Positions 21,700-33,157 of a DNA stretch of 64,000 nt are shown here, in pieces (positions within the stretch are counted from its first letter, which is position 1; every line of letters starts with the position of its first letter). The notes under the pieces were generated by a model that ran no database searches, was not told the DNA's origin, and was given only the letters and a program-made list of their open reading frames with translations. This DNA is from Stomorhina lunata (Eukaryota > Arthropoda > Insecta > Diptera > Rhiniidae). The position numbers and the translations under genes were made by a program. The stretch covers positions 343,346 to 407,345 of the forward strand of contig OW121745.1 in NCBI GenBank assembly GCA_933228675.1, in the 5' to 3' direction.

Positions 21700-22945
21700 T
21701 ATATCTACGAGGGCGCAGCTAATTCAAAATGTGGACCAAATTCGAAAAAAGCTTTTACGCTAGTTGGTATTGTTAGTAAAATATTTGAACTAAATTCAGT
21801 TGCAGTAGCTTTATAGTTCAACATTCAAAAGTGTGTAAGTGGCTTCCCTAGTATTTATATATTTTGAAAAAAAATATCGTTATCGTAACCGGGTATGGTT
21901 TTACATTAATAAGTTGTTACATACTTTTCGTTTAGCTTAATATTTAGTTAGGATAAAGAAGTTGATAGTAATACGAGTTAGAAGTTCCTAATGCATCTAC
22001 CATATACATAGCTGTCACAGTTTCTAATTTAATAGCTTTTAACTGGTCCTTTCTCAATATTTATTTTATGAAAGCTATAGTCAAATATGGACCGATTCCT
22101 ACAAAATTTGATATACTGACCAATAGCTGCATAAAACTTCTCTATTCTAAATTTAGTCGTCATAGCTATTACAATTGTACTCAATTTATCAGCATTCATG
22201 TGTTTCCTGGGGCTGGGTTATATGGCAGCTCTAACTAAATGTGAACCGATTTCGTCCACTTTTAATACACAACGTTTTGAAGATATAGAAAACACTTTTG
22301 TAAAATGTTGATGTTCTAGCTCTTTTCGTTAAGGCGTTATCGCGCTTTTATGTTTTGTATTTTCGTGTTTCCGTAAGTTTTTTATATGGGAGATATGGTT
22401 AAATGGTGAACGATTGTAACAAAATTCGGCACACTGGTTGGCATTGACATAAGACTTCCTTGTGCTAAATTCAGTGGCAAAAGCTATTGCAGTTTATCAT
22501 TTATTGGCATTTAAGTGTATTTTATGTGGAATTTAGGCTGTTTACATAAGTTTTTTGTATTGGAGCTATGGTTAAATGTGAACCGATTTCGAAGAAATTT
22601 TATTTTCTAATGCTTATGTAAAACATTTTCATACCAAATTTTATCATCATAGCTGTTAAAATTTGTCATTTATTAGCAAATAAGCGATTAGTCTAGACGA
22701 GGTTGTACGGGAGCTATGATCAAATGTGAACCGGTTTTGCCCGATTTCAATACCAAAATTTACCATGAAATGAAGAAAATTTATGACAAATTTCAGTGAC
22801 GTATATCCTTTCGTTAAGGTTTTATCGTACAGACAACAGACAGTCAGACATACGAACAGACGGACAAGGATTCAGAATATACTTCAATTTTGGTTTTTGA
22901 GCCAATATTAAGGAAATTACAAAGGGAATGACAATCTCAATAAAA
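21700..22945 (-). mobile_element. mini-me/DINE-1-like element, body
   Basis: This continues the element whose 3' end is at 10264-10347. It is built of diverged repeats of the form GGGAGCTATGGTTAAATGTG followed by AACCGATTTCG (near 22220, 22390, 22560, 22710). It has a GACA/GTCY-type tract at 22830-22865 and ends in ATTACAAAGGGAATGACAAT, which matches the 5' region of the other copies read in inverse. Confidence 0.6.
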
Positions 22946-23147
22946 TATTTTTTTAGTTGTAATTTTGAAATAATTTTTTTACACATGTTTAGTAAAACCA
23001 TTTGGTGCGTGATCTTTTTTTAGAAAAAATGCAAAAGGTTATGATATTCGTGGTTACTAGAGCATGGTTGACCTCATTGTAATATGCCAAAAAAAATTGG
23101 TTATACCGCTAATGTACATACAATCAATATGATTTTTTTCTTTCCAG

Positions 23148-23442
23148 AGACCTAAATGAATGCATTGAGTTACACCCATTCATAAAGGAAGATCTTTACA
23201 TAATTGCTTACGCCAGCGTAGAATCAGGTCTAGTATATGCTGATGAAAATAAAATAGATCTAGCAATAAGCATTTTAGAGGACACCAAGTAATTCTTTAT
23301 TAGTTGGTATTTAATTATTATATTAAAAAAAGTCTTTTCCATTTTTAGAAAAAAATACACTGGATTTTCCTTGGAATCAAGATTGCATTTTCGAATTCAC
23401 ACAGCTTTGATGGATCTCAAAGAAAAAAGGAAAGTTAAATAA
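23148..23442 (+). CDS. TTC39-family tetratricopeptide protein, last two exons
   Basis: This is the 3' end of a host gene. Exon A (23148-23288) follows a pyrimidine-rich acceptor (TTTCTTTCCAG) and ends at a GT donor (23289-23290). Exon B (23349-23442) follows TTTTTAG and ends in TAA at 23440. The spliced frame gives DLNECIELHPFIKEDLYIIA, ASVESGLVYADENKIDLAIS (a TPR-like helix pair) and then GFSLESRLHFRIHTALMDLK. The YTGFSLESRLHFRIH block matches the conserved C-terminus of TTC39 proteins, whose molecular role is poorly known (TTC39B is linked to lipid handling in mammals). Both exons are open and the splice phases agree (intron phase 2). Upstream exons are not in the window or not recognisable, so the transposon nest to the left is probably intron. 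AATAAA occurs at 23519. Confidence 0.78.
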
Positions 23443-23518
23443 CTAATATCTTATGTATGAAATATGTAGGTTCCAACTATACTTATATTTTATATTATAA
23501 CAAAACATGCAAAACATT

Positions 23519-23538
23519 AATAAATAAATAAATAAATT
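23519..23538 (+). terminator. poly(A) signal region of TTC39-like gene
   Basis: AATAAA is repeated four times in AATAAATAAATAAATAAA, about 77 bp after the stop codon. This is a plausible cleavage and polyadenylation signal. The assignment is by position only. Confidence 0.5.
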
Positions 23539-23659
23539 GGTTTGGAAAAGTAATTTTGTATCTGCTTTAAAATATAAATTACTTTAATTCGCAGGGTTTT
23601 CCACAACATTTTTCATACGCTAATGTTCGTGAGCTGTATAGACAGATGCATTTAATTGG

Positions 23660-24512
23660 TTTTGGATAATGTCATTATATCCTTCACCACCATTGGTGGA
23701 ACGGGTATTATAAGTTTGTGCCGATGTATGTAACGCAAAGAAATATTTGCCTTAGACCCACCTTTTAGTATACCAATAGACTTAGAATCACTTTCTGAGT
23801 CGATTTAGCTATGTCAGTCCGTCCGTCTGGCTGGCTGGCTGGACCCCCATGTAAACCATATAATATAACTACAGGTCGCAATTCAAGGTGTAATTTGATG
23901 AAATTTGGCACAGATAATTTCTTTGATAGTGGGACCATGGCTATTGAAATTCGTCAAAATCAGTCTATTATTTATGGTACCTCCCATAGGTCCCACCTCT
24001 AGGAAAATTTAAAACATGTACGGCTTATGTAAACTAAAATTACAGTACCAAATTTTGTTGAAATCGGTCCACATTTGACCATACAAACTCTTCTGTCAAA
24101 ACGTACTAAATGAGGCAAAAATCAGTAAAACGCTCGTAAATCTGAAGATAATGAGAATGTTAATTGATTACTAGTGCAAATGACGGAAACAGCTTAAATA
24201 TATAAGTTTTGAGAAAATGTTTGTATGATGGCAAAATTTAGCAAATATTTTTCTTTAAAGAAGAGTTTGTATGGGAGCTATGGTCAAATGTTCCGAAATG
24301 ACCGATTTTAACGAAATTTGGTACAGTGATTCTAGTTTACATAAGCAGTATTTGTTTTAAATTACATGGGGGTCCAGCCAGCCAGCCGTCCAGCCAGACA
24401 GACGGACGGACTGACATCGTTAAGTCGACTCAGAAAGTTATTCTTGGCCTATTGGTATACAAGGCAAATATTTCTATGCGTTACATACATCAGCACAAAC
24501 TTATAATAAGAT
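23660..24512. mobile_element. palindromic mini-me-like element with GTCC/CTGG tracts
   Basis: Two inverted arms, about 23690-23870 and 24350-24508, share AAGTTTGTGCCGATGTATGT (one mismatch), the run CTTTCTGAGTCGA, GTCAGTCCGTCCGTCTG, repeated GGCTGGCTGG and ACCCCCATGTAA. The spacer holds lines such as AATCGGTCCACATTTGACC typical of these elements. The whole can fold into one large hairpin. It begins only about 220 bp beyond the TTC39-like stop codon. No coding capacity. Confidence 0.7.
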
Positions 24513-25338
24513 CTCAAATAGATTAAAAATTGTCAATTGATATTGCAAACCTTTTTGCGAAATACTGGTCTGGCATTAATAGCCTTTATTATCCTCCGTT
24601 AATTCTCATGCTCACTAAATTTAAGTTTCAATAAACATGACAAAACTTGAAAACGCTCTACAGTCTGCAAGCGGCAAAACACCTAGTGAAGATCGCGTAT
24701 CTAACCCAATGCTAAAAAATTTTAGTTATTCATCTAAACAGCATATCCCAGAACTCTATAATAACATATTCTCAATCGGAGTATACCTACAGGCATGGAA
24801 AACAGCAACCATAGTACCAGTTCCGAAACCAAAAAAGAAACATACGCTGTCGATGGTTATAGGCCTATTTCACTCTTATTATGTATAAGAAAAATCTAAG
24901 AAAAATTTATAGCAAGACGAAAAATGTTGTTTTTAAGAACAAATAATTCTATTTCTCCAAACCAAGTCGCTTTTATGAAAAATCAAAGAACCGATGACGT
25001 CCATTTACACCTGCAAAACTTTATAAGCAATGCATTGTCTAGCAAAAACCATATAAATATACTTTCAACCGATTTTAAAAAGCTTTTGACTGGATTGGTA
25101 TTCATGTAGTTCTTTAGCAACTAATGGAATGGCAAATTTGCTAATGGAATGGCAAATTTGCAAAGAAATATATCTTTTCATCAATGACGGAAAGACTGAA
25201 ATTTAAAGCTAAGATTATCAAATTGTTACCAATAACATTTCCTCTTCACAACAGAATACCACAAGGTTTAATTTTATCAGTTGTCCTTTTTATTATGGCT
25301 TTTAATCAACTCAGCAAAATAATATATAGACATAAACA
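24510..25338 (+). pseudogene. LINE 3 fragment (reverse transcriptase part)
   Basis: This is a plus-strand relic with recognisable jockey-type pieces: ANLFAKYWSG before the RT, SGKTPSEDRVSNPMLKNF (the motif before the fingers), AWKTATIVPVPKP, NQVAFMKNQRTDDVHLHLQN, ILSTDFKK and IPQG. Frames change several times. It stops before the YADD motif, at the shared terminal motif at 25339. Truncated at both ends. Confidence 0.75.
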
Positions 25339-25380
25339 TTAGGATGGGTCGTTTTTTGACTTTTGTCTCTGATCGACTTC
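25339..25380. repeat. 40-bp terminal motif, second occurrence
   Basis: It reads TTAGGATGGGTCGTTTTTTG and continues into GACTTTTGTCTCTGATCGACTT, the inverse of 21075-21114. It sits exactly between the LINE 3 fragment and the LINE 2 3' end, so LINE 2 probably inserted next to this terminus. Confidence 0.5.
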
Positions 25381-25626
25381 TTTTTTTTATTATTTTAATT
25401 ATTTAATAAAAATAATTGTACAATTTATATCGATTAAGAACCTCAGCGCCCTAAGGCATTATTGAGGCGAGTTGGCAAAAAATATTAATTTTTATTAAAT
25501 ACTTGAATAAAGTAAACAATTCTATAAACACAAATTTGTTTATTTATCTGAGAATATTATTTAAAAGGTAATTTTTTAAAACATTTTTAAAAATAGAAAT
25601 TCTGTTTATTGTCTTTAAAGCCATTG

Positions 25627-26815
25627 CACGGTGGTAAAATACGGCCAAAAATCAATAACTTGTTTATTTCTTCATATTGTATAAATTATATGGTAAAATT
25701 AAAAGTGGTTGGCCAAATAAAAGGAGACATATAAGATACATTAATAAAATGTGTTTAATAATTTTGAAAAATATTCAATAATTTTGTCTACCTTATTATA
25801 TATAATTTGATAAATTTGAATGAGTAGTTTGAGAGATAAATTAAAATTTCTGAAAAAATTTGTGCATTAGTCAAGATTTATTATTATATAAAAAAAACAT
25901 AAAAAAAGCTCAATATTTCAATAAAGTGTTGAAAATTCATGAAAAACTATTCAAGACTGTGATTTTCATGTTCTTTCTGCATTTTTTATTTGTTCATTGT
26001 AATGTGGCCATTTTTCTCAATCTTATTGTAAAAATTTAACTCAAGAACGTGTTGGCTAACAAAGTGGGCTGAAACATTCAACGCCACGCCCAAATTTTCA
26101 TTATACAGGTCATTTATACTTATTTGAACTCATTATATAATTTGTTATCCTAAATTGGTTTTTTGGTGGTAACTAAAGTAAATTTTAATCTAATCATTTA
26201 ATAAATACTGCTTTAGATTATTTTCAAGTATTTTATGGACCTTTTTCTTACAAAATGTTTAAAATATGTAAAAAGATTAAGTTAGTAAAATCATTCTGGT
26301 AAATAGGCCGGCAAGAGAATGCGGCTGAAATTCGAAATATATACAACTAGTACTTAACAGTAGAAGATCCAATTTATGTGTAACCTCTTTTAGCTCCTTT
26401 TTCTTAGATATGGCCTTTCAAAATTTTGATTTTTATGATTTTCACTAGTTATTTAACTATCTCAAATTCACCTCAATTTTCGAAAAAACTAAACTACAGA
26501 AATTTCTAAAAACTGCACAAAATGATTCACTAATAACAATATTTAAAAAGTGAATAAAAATTTAGAACAAAAACTTTAGTGGAAAAATTATATCTGCTTT
26601 TATTCAAAAGTATATAAAAGTCGAATTTTTTAATTTTAAAATTGTAGGCAAAAAAGTATAGACTTTGAGCTAGTATAAAAAACGAATCAGTTATCCGATA
26701 GTCAAAGATAAAGTTAAATTGGATACTTTAGAGTGTTGGCTATAAACTACAATCAAAATTTAATCAAAATTATAAAATTAAGAAAAATCATTTTTGGCCG
26801 CTTTTTACCACCGTG
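25627..26815. mobile_element. Transib-like non-autonomous element
   Basis: The 1,189-bp element has 27-bp inverted termini, CACGGTGGTAAAATACGG at the left and CACGGTGGTAAAAAGCGG (minus strand) at the right, both continuing CCAAAAAT. It is flanked by a perfect 5-bp duplication CATTG (25622-25626 and 26816-26820). A CAC-G-GTG start and a 5-bp duplication are the known features of Transib elements, the relatives of RAG1. There is no transposase frame. Removing it restores continuous LINE 2 coding sequence. Confidence 0.7.
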
Positions 26816-26820
26816 CATTG

Positions 26821-27355
26821 GTAGGTTGTTATATTCACGGGTACCCATATAATCTATTCGCTGCTTTGTAAACTCCAGTCTGCATCTCGCAATTACTAAG
26901 TTTCTTCTGTTTCTTGTGTTAAATATTTCCTGATTCTGTCGAAAATGTGAAGTATGACGTCCAATATTATGCAAACATTTGAACATAAATAACAAAATTT
27001 GTTTTTATATAAACCATAAATTGGGGATATTGTTTTAAATTCAACAGTGTACAACAAATAGATTGAATATATAACAGGAAGGTTGGATACTACTTTTATA
27101 ATACTTTATTTTGTAAAATAGCCAGATAATTATAATGACTTATAATAGTCCAATAGCATTAGTGTACTAAATACATTACTCTGATCATACGGTGTAAATC
27201 GAACAGTTTTAGTTTTGTTTGCATTTAAAACAAGTTTATTTATTCTAGAAAATTCAAGCAAGATTGCCGCATCTCGCTCCATATATGATCAGGCTACTTC
27301 TTCATGCTTATAAGGATAAAATAAGCAAATGTCATCTGCATATGTGGAGTCGAGG
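26821..27355 (-). pseudogene. LINE 2 ORF2: YADD to C-terminal region
   Basis: The open piece 26821-26995 encodes the R/H-rich C-terminal block (IGRHTSHFRQNQ, RRNLVIARCRLEF, YMGTREYNNLPM). The catalytic YADD lies at about 27330-27341. Frames shift between the two and a TGA follows KHEEVA, so it is inactive. Confidence 0.7.
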
Positions 27356-27820
27356 CACAAAAGGTTCTTTTTGCATCATTTAAAATTTTCGGGAAATCAA
27401 CTTTTTTGTTATTTCGCACTTTAAAAAATCAATGAACCGCGAAATATATTTAAGTTAGCTACTTACCAGTAGGTGAATCTTTGTGCTCTAAATCACCACA
27501 TTAAACCTTAAAAGTCTCCTTAAATAAGCACTTTTATTTTGGAAAAAGAACCTTTTGTTAAAAAAAAGTGAAAAAGCACCTTTTGATACAAAAAAAATAA
27601 AAATATGAAAAAAACAATTTTTGTTATGCAACGAAATTAAACCATAGCTCCCACCAGAAGTAATCTGCGTAACATAAAAACATGCAGTATTTTATATTTT
27701 TGCATTTTGAACAAAATTTGGTAATAAATTCTTAATATTCTGTCATTTTTCAATGGAAAATGAAAAAACTCTATATTATGACATTTGACCCCGGGAAAAA
27801 AAGTGTTCAACTTTTACAAT
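27356..27820. repeat. left edge of the 21.8-kb insertion in LINE 2
   Basis: It begins GGCACAAAAGGTTCTTTTTG, whose inverse TGCAAAAAGAACCTTTTG ends the insertion at 49183-49203. The same AAAGAACCTTTTG box recurs at 27545 and 49010. I infer an inverted-repeat transposon whose ends bracket everything up to 49203. No coding sequence. Confidence 0.45.
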
Positions 27821-30388
27821 AACAAGTAAGAGTGGTATATTCGGCTTTGCCGAATCTTGGATACCCTTCACCAATGGTGATGCAAAAGTACTTAATGTAA
27901 TTCCAAGCAAAATTTGGTTATACTAGTATTATATGCAAAGAGTCTTTAAAATTAAGAGTCGGAAAAAGAAAAGCTTTTCGGTGGCGTCATCATCTAGAAT
28001 AGTTATGCACCCAAAGGTTAGGTTGGGCAGGTGGCTGATGTCTAGGGAAGCTTCACTTGGGTTTTTAAGTGGTCCCTTTGTGAAAGATAATGATTACTAG
28101 ACTACAAGTAGAGAATGCATATTTAAGCCAGCCAGTAGCTTCGAAATAAAATAGACACATATTTTACGAACATTTAATAAAGTTCGATAGACCAGATAAA
28201 CCATGCAGAAAAGATGCTTCAAAATGTAGATGCCCTTACATTTGCAATAGCACATCGATTTGATGAAGTTTAAGTATTCTGGCATGCAACCCAAAAACAC
28301 AGTGCCCAGTGAGGGTTGTGCACTTTAATTCGTACGAATTATCCAACTAGTAAAAGTTCTTGATTAGTTATGTAAAACTCTGAAGTTAGCGGACTGATTT
28401 AGGTCAAAGCTTCAACAACGATAAGCCTTAAAATTATAGGGTATACACTCTTAGTTTTAGATACATACGTGAAATATATAGCTTTTGAATGGATGGATAT
28501 CAGCTTTGTCGGAAAAGTTATTAAAGATTTACTTATTTATCTGAAGTTAGTTAATTAATTAAAATGAACACTTCATCAATAATATTTGGGATGTATTGTT
28601 CTTTCGATCTGTCCGAAGGATGTTTGGAAAGTTTTGCTCTAGTTCCTTGTGCAATTTTAATGTGATTTAATTTATCAGCATTAAATCGATTCCCGGTCGG
28701 GGTTATATGGGAGATTTCACTAAATGTGAATAGAGCTCGCCCATTTTCAATATCGAACTTTTCAAGAGATCAGAAATAATTTTGTCAAATATTGTCCCTC
28801 TAGAAAGTTTATTTTAGGCGCTATCGCCCTGAATATCAATATTGTACAACGTCTTTATACTAAATGTCATCATCGTATCTTAGGCGAAGTTATAAGGGAT
28901 CAATTGTCAAACGTGAACGGATTTCTCCCAATTGCAATTAAAAAAATTAAATTTTCGTTGATATGTGAGATACTTACATACATATGTAGGTTTTGAATGG
29001 ATATCATGTAGTTAGCTGCATTTTTGTACTTCCTAGGAAGATTACCTATAATTTGATATATAATACATTCTCAAATGTTATCATAATGTTCAAAAGTCAG
29101 ACACAAAATTAAGATTAATGCAGAGTGTCTGTCTGCTAAAATCAGATTTGTGGAGCTCCTGGATTTTACACAAAATTTTAGGATATTGGGCCACCCTGAA
29201 TTTTATCATTGTCGATCAAAACACCATCGCTTAAACGCTAAATTATATCTACCACAAATTACCGAATGCATCAGGATTTAGGTAATCTTCTGCGAAGGAC
29301 GCTATTAAAATTCATCAAAATAAACACCTGAGATATCGACAAAACAGGAACTCCAAAAACTTGACTACAACAGAAAAAATTACAGACAGGTAGACGGACG
29401 GACAAAAAAACAGACGGACGGACGGACAAACAAACAGACGGACGGACAGACAGACAAACAGACGGACGGACGGAGGTCGCGAAATCGATTTTCCTGCCGA
29501 TTCAAAGTTGATCGGTACAGTTTGAATGGTATTCGTAATCAGATTTGTGGAGTATAGATTTTAGAAAATCCTCACACAAAGAACAATGTCAAATTTCATC
29601 ACAATCGGTCCATAAACACCTGAGATATCGCTGAAACAATACTAACGAAATGTAAACAAAATTTCTTAGACACATACTTTGGGCAATTTGCTGTACATCA
29701 AATGTAGTGTTATTGCGATATCTCAATTGTTTATGGACAGCTTTTGATAAAATTTATTAACGTGCTTGGCAGGGGAATTTCCTAAAATCTGATATAAAAT
29801 GTATGTAGGTCCGTGCTAAAGGAGGATGGTTTTTCCTATTTCTGCATTTCATTTTTTCAACAAACATTCTCTAATGCGAACTTTGAGCAATTTGCGATAC
29901 ATCAAATCTCAGTTGTTTATGAACCGATTTTGATAAAATTTTACAGAGTGCTTTGGGAAACTATTTCCTACAATCTGATATATAAAATATTATCACATGT
30001 ACACCAGGAGTATCTTTTTTCTCTTGTTATTTAAAAGTGTGTTTCAATCAAAAATTTTAAAATTTTCGTCTAATTTTTGGTATTTTTTCGATATTTTCGG
30101 TGTTTATAAACCGGTGTTTATAAGCGTTCATTGCGGGAGAATTTCCTAAAATCTGATATATAATTTATGTAAGAACATCCTCCAGGGGCTTCAGAAACTT
30201 GATTTCAACAGACAGACAGACGGACGGACAGACAGACAGACAGACAGACGGACATCGCTTAATCGATTCTCCTCCCGATTCTGAGTCGATCGATATAATT
30301 TTTATGGGGTCTACGATCACTAATAAAAAAATTACAAACGGAATCACAAACTTATAATACCCTTTCACCTATTGGTGAAGGGTATAAT
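27821..30388 (-). mobile_element. mini-me/DINE-1-like element, copy 2 (2.57 kb)
   Basis: This is a full-length inverted counterpart of copy 1. On the plus strand it starts AACAAGTAAGAGTGG, the hairpin ATTCGGCTTTGCCGAAT and GGATACCCTTCACCAATGG, and ends with CCTATTGGTGAAGGGTATA. GACA/GACG (GTCY) tracts lie at 29390-29475 and 30210-30250. It is collinear with copy 1 over its whole length with scattered substitutions. No coding capacity. Confidence 0.75.
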
Positions 30389-30613
30389 AAAATAACAATG
30401 CCGTTTACATTATAAATAGTCTGAGAAAAAATATTCACTATTACTTTTATTAATGTTGAATATTGGTACGGTTTTCGCGGAACTCTTCGATTTGAAATCA
30501 CAGGTACGGCAAAACGGTTAATGATACGGACCTCATTTTTTTGGTTTTTATTCTGCCATTTGTTTTTTTTTTTTTTGTGATACTGAGAAGCAAATGTATT
30601 ATTTGAAATTTTT
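30389..30613. repeat. foldback-arm fragment, first part
   Basis: Diverged relative of the foldback right arm (compare GGTACGGCAAAACGGTTAAT here with GGTACGGGAAAATGGTTTGA at 20464). It is interrupted by mini-me-like copy 3 and continues at 48608. Confidence 0.5.
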
Positions 30614-33157
30614 TATACCCTTCACCAATAGGTGAAAGGGTAATATATGTTTGTCATTCAGTTTGTAATTTTTTCATTATTCGTCTTAGACCCCATACAA
30701 ATTATACCGATCGACTCAGAATCGCCAGGAGAGTCGATTTAGCCATGTACGTCTGTCTGTCTGTTGAAATTAAGTTTGTGGAGCTCCTGGAGGGGGTAGC
30801 GAGATAAATTGTATATCAGATTCTAGGAAATTGACCTACGAAATCGGTTCATAAATACCGAAGATATCGGCAAAATACTAAAATTCGGTGGGTACAAATT
30901 GACGAATTTGAAAATTTTTTTTAAAAATTTACATATTTTTAAAAAAAATTTTAAATTCTCATCGAATTTTGAATTTTGACGATATCTCTGGTGTTTATGG
31001 ACCGATTTTGATGAAATTTAATAGCGTGCTGCGTTGAAGTATTTTCTAAAATTTGACATATAATTCGATTTTTTTTTTAATGCTTTTAAAAAAAATTAAA
31101 TTGCCAATTTGCGTACATCGATATATTTTGCTTTGGCGATATCTGAGTTGTTGATATACCGATTACGATGAAATTCAACAGTGCTCTGCGTTAAATGATT
31201 TCCAACAATTTGATATACAATTCAGAAAACTTTCTTCAAAAAAAATGATTTTTTTTTTTACAAAAAAATATATTAAAAAAAAATATTATAAATTCGGCAA
31301 TTTGCTGGGACATCGAAATTGGAGTTTTGGCTATATCTCAGATTGTTATATACCGATTTTGATGATATTTAATATCGTTTTGCTTTAGTGAATTTCCTAA
31401 GATCTGACATATTATTCATGTCAGTATACTATCCCCAAATTGAGGAATTTTAAGCAAATTGAAGAATTTTACACAAATTAAAAAAATATAATTTGAAATC
31501 AAGTTTGTGAAGCCCCGGTTTATAAACACCTGAAATAACTAAAATTTTTAAATTTTTGATTGAAAAAGACTTTTAAATAACGAATGAAAAAATATACTCA
31601 TGGTGTACAAGTGATAATATATTATATATCAGATTTTAGGACATTTTCCCCAAACGAGATCGGTCCATAAACAACTGAGATATCGCCAAAACACTAAATA
31701 TGATGTATCGCAAATTGTCAAAAGTATGCATTAGAGAAAGTTTGTTGAAAAAATGAAATGCAGAAATAGGAAAAACCATCTTCCTAGAGCACGGACATAC
31801 ATAAATTTTATATCACGTTATTAAATTTTTTCAAAAGCGGTCCATAAACAACTGATATATCGCCAAAATACTACTTTTGATGTACAGCAAATTGCCCAAA
31901 GTACGTGTCTAAGAAATTTTGTTTACATTTCGTAAGTATTGTTTCAGCGATATCTCAGGTGCTAATGGACCGATTGTGATGAAATTTGACAGCGTCCTTT
32001 GCGGGAAGATTTCTTAAAATCTGATACATAAACTCCACAAATTTGATTGTGAATGCCATTCAAATTGTACCAATCGACTCAGAATCGGCAGGAGAATTGA
32101 TTTCGCGACGTCCTTCCGTCCTTCCGTCCATCTGCCTGAGGGTCTGTCTGTCTCATGTTTTGTCGATATCTCAGATGTTTATTTTGATGAAATTTAATAG
32201 CGTTCTTCACAGGGGATTACCTAAATTCTGCTGCCTTCGGTAATTTCGGGTAGATATAATTTAGTGTCTAAGCGATATTTCAGGTGTTTTGATCGACAAT
32301 GATGAAAAGGGGTGGGACGATATTTTAAAATTTTATGTAAAATTCATGTGGGTATACCTTTCAGGAGCTCCACAAATCTGATTTTAGCAGACAGACACAC
32401 TGTATTTATCTTAATTTTATGTCTGACTTTTGAACATTATGATAATATTTGAGAATGTATTATATTTCAAATTATAGGTAATCTTCCTTGCAAGTACAAA
32501 AAATGCAGCTAAGTACATGATTTATATTCAAAACCTACATATCTATCTCACATATCAACGAAAATTTAGATTTTTTTATTGCAATTCTGAGAAATCTGTT
32601 CACGTTTGACAATTGCTCCCGTATAACTTCGCTTAAGGCAATCTCTTAGCAGCTAATAAATGACAATGACATTTAGTATAAAGACGTTGTACAATATTGT
32701 TATTCAGCGCGATAGCGCCTAAAATAAACTTTCTATAGGGATTGAAAATGGTTCGCCCATTTTAGTGAAATCTCCCATATAACCCCGACCGGGAATCACT
32801 TTAATGCTGCTAAATTAAATCACATTATAACTGCACAAAGAACTAGAGCAAAACTTTCCACACATCCATCGTACAGATCGGAAGAACAATAAATCCCAAA
32901 TATTATGGATGAAGTATTTATCTTAATTAGTTAACTAACTTCAGATCAATAAGTAAATTTTCAATAACTTTTCCGATAAAGCTGATATCCATCCATTTAA
33001 AAGCTATATATTTCCCGTATGTATCTAAAACTAAGAGTGTATACCCTATTATTCTAAGGCTTGTATACATTGACAAAACAATCATTATTAAAGCTTTGAT
33101 CTATATCGGTCCGCTCACTTCAGAGTTTTACATAACTAATCAAGAACTTTTACTATA
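30614..33157 (+). mobile_element. mini-me/DINE-1-like element, copy 3, 5' part
   Basis: It starts TATACCCTTCACCAATAGG like copy 1 and follows copy 1 through the GTCT tract (about 30750), the second GTCC/GTCT tract (about 32110-32155) and up to AAGAACTTTTACTA. There the Gypsy 1 LTR begins. The sequence resumes at 48234. It is more diverged than copies 1 and 2, with extra GATATC-type internal repeats at 30840-31400. Confidence 0.7.

Larger units (their letters stand above)
25383..27355 (-). mobile_element. LINE 2, 3' half (with RT catalytic site)
   Basis: This is the minus-strand 3' part of a jockey-type LINE. From 27355 downward it encodes STYADDICLFYPYK (catalytic YADD), SRINKLVLNANKTKTVRFTP, then FKCLHNIGRHTSHF and RRNLVIARCRLEFTKQRIDY and YNNLPM, and after the Transib-like insertion LKTINRISIFKNVLKNYLLN. 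The 3' UTR (GCCTTAGGGCGCTGAGG on the minus strand) ends in an A/T-rich tail at 25383. The 5' half is at 49204-50744. Confidence 0.8.

Noticed and set aside
28097..28300. 67-residue frame in mini-me-like copy 2
   Set aside because: The corresponding region in copy 1 (19350-19505) has a stop, and no domain is recognisable.
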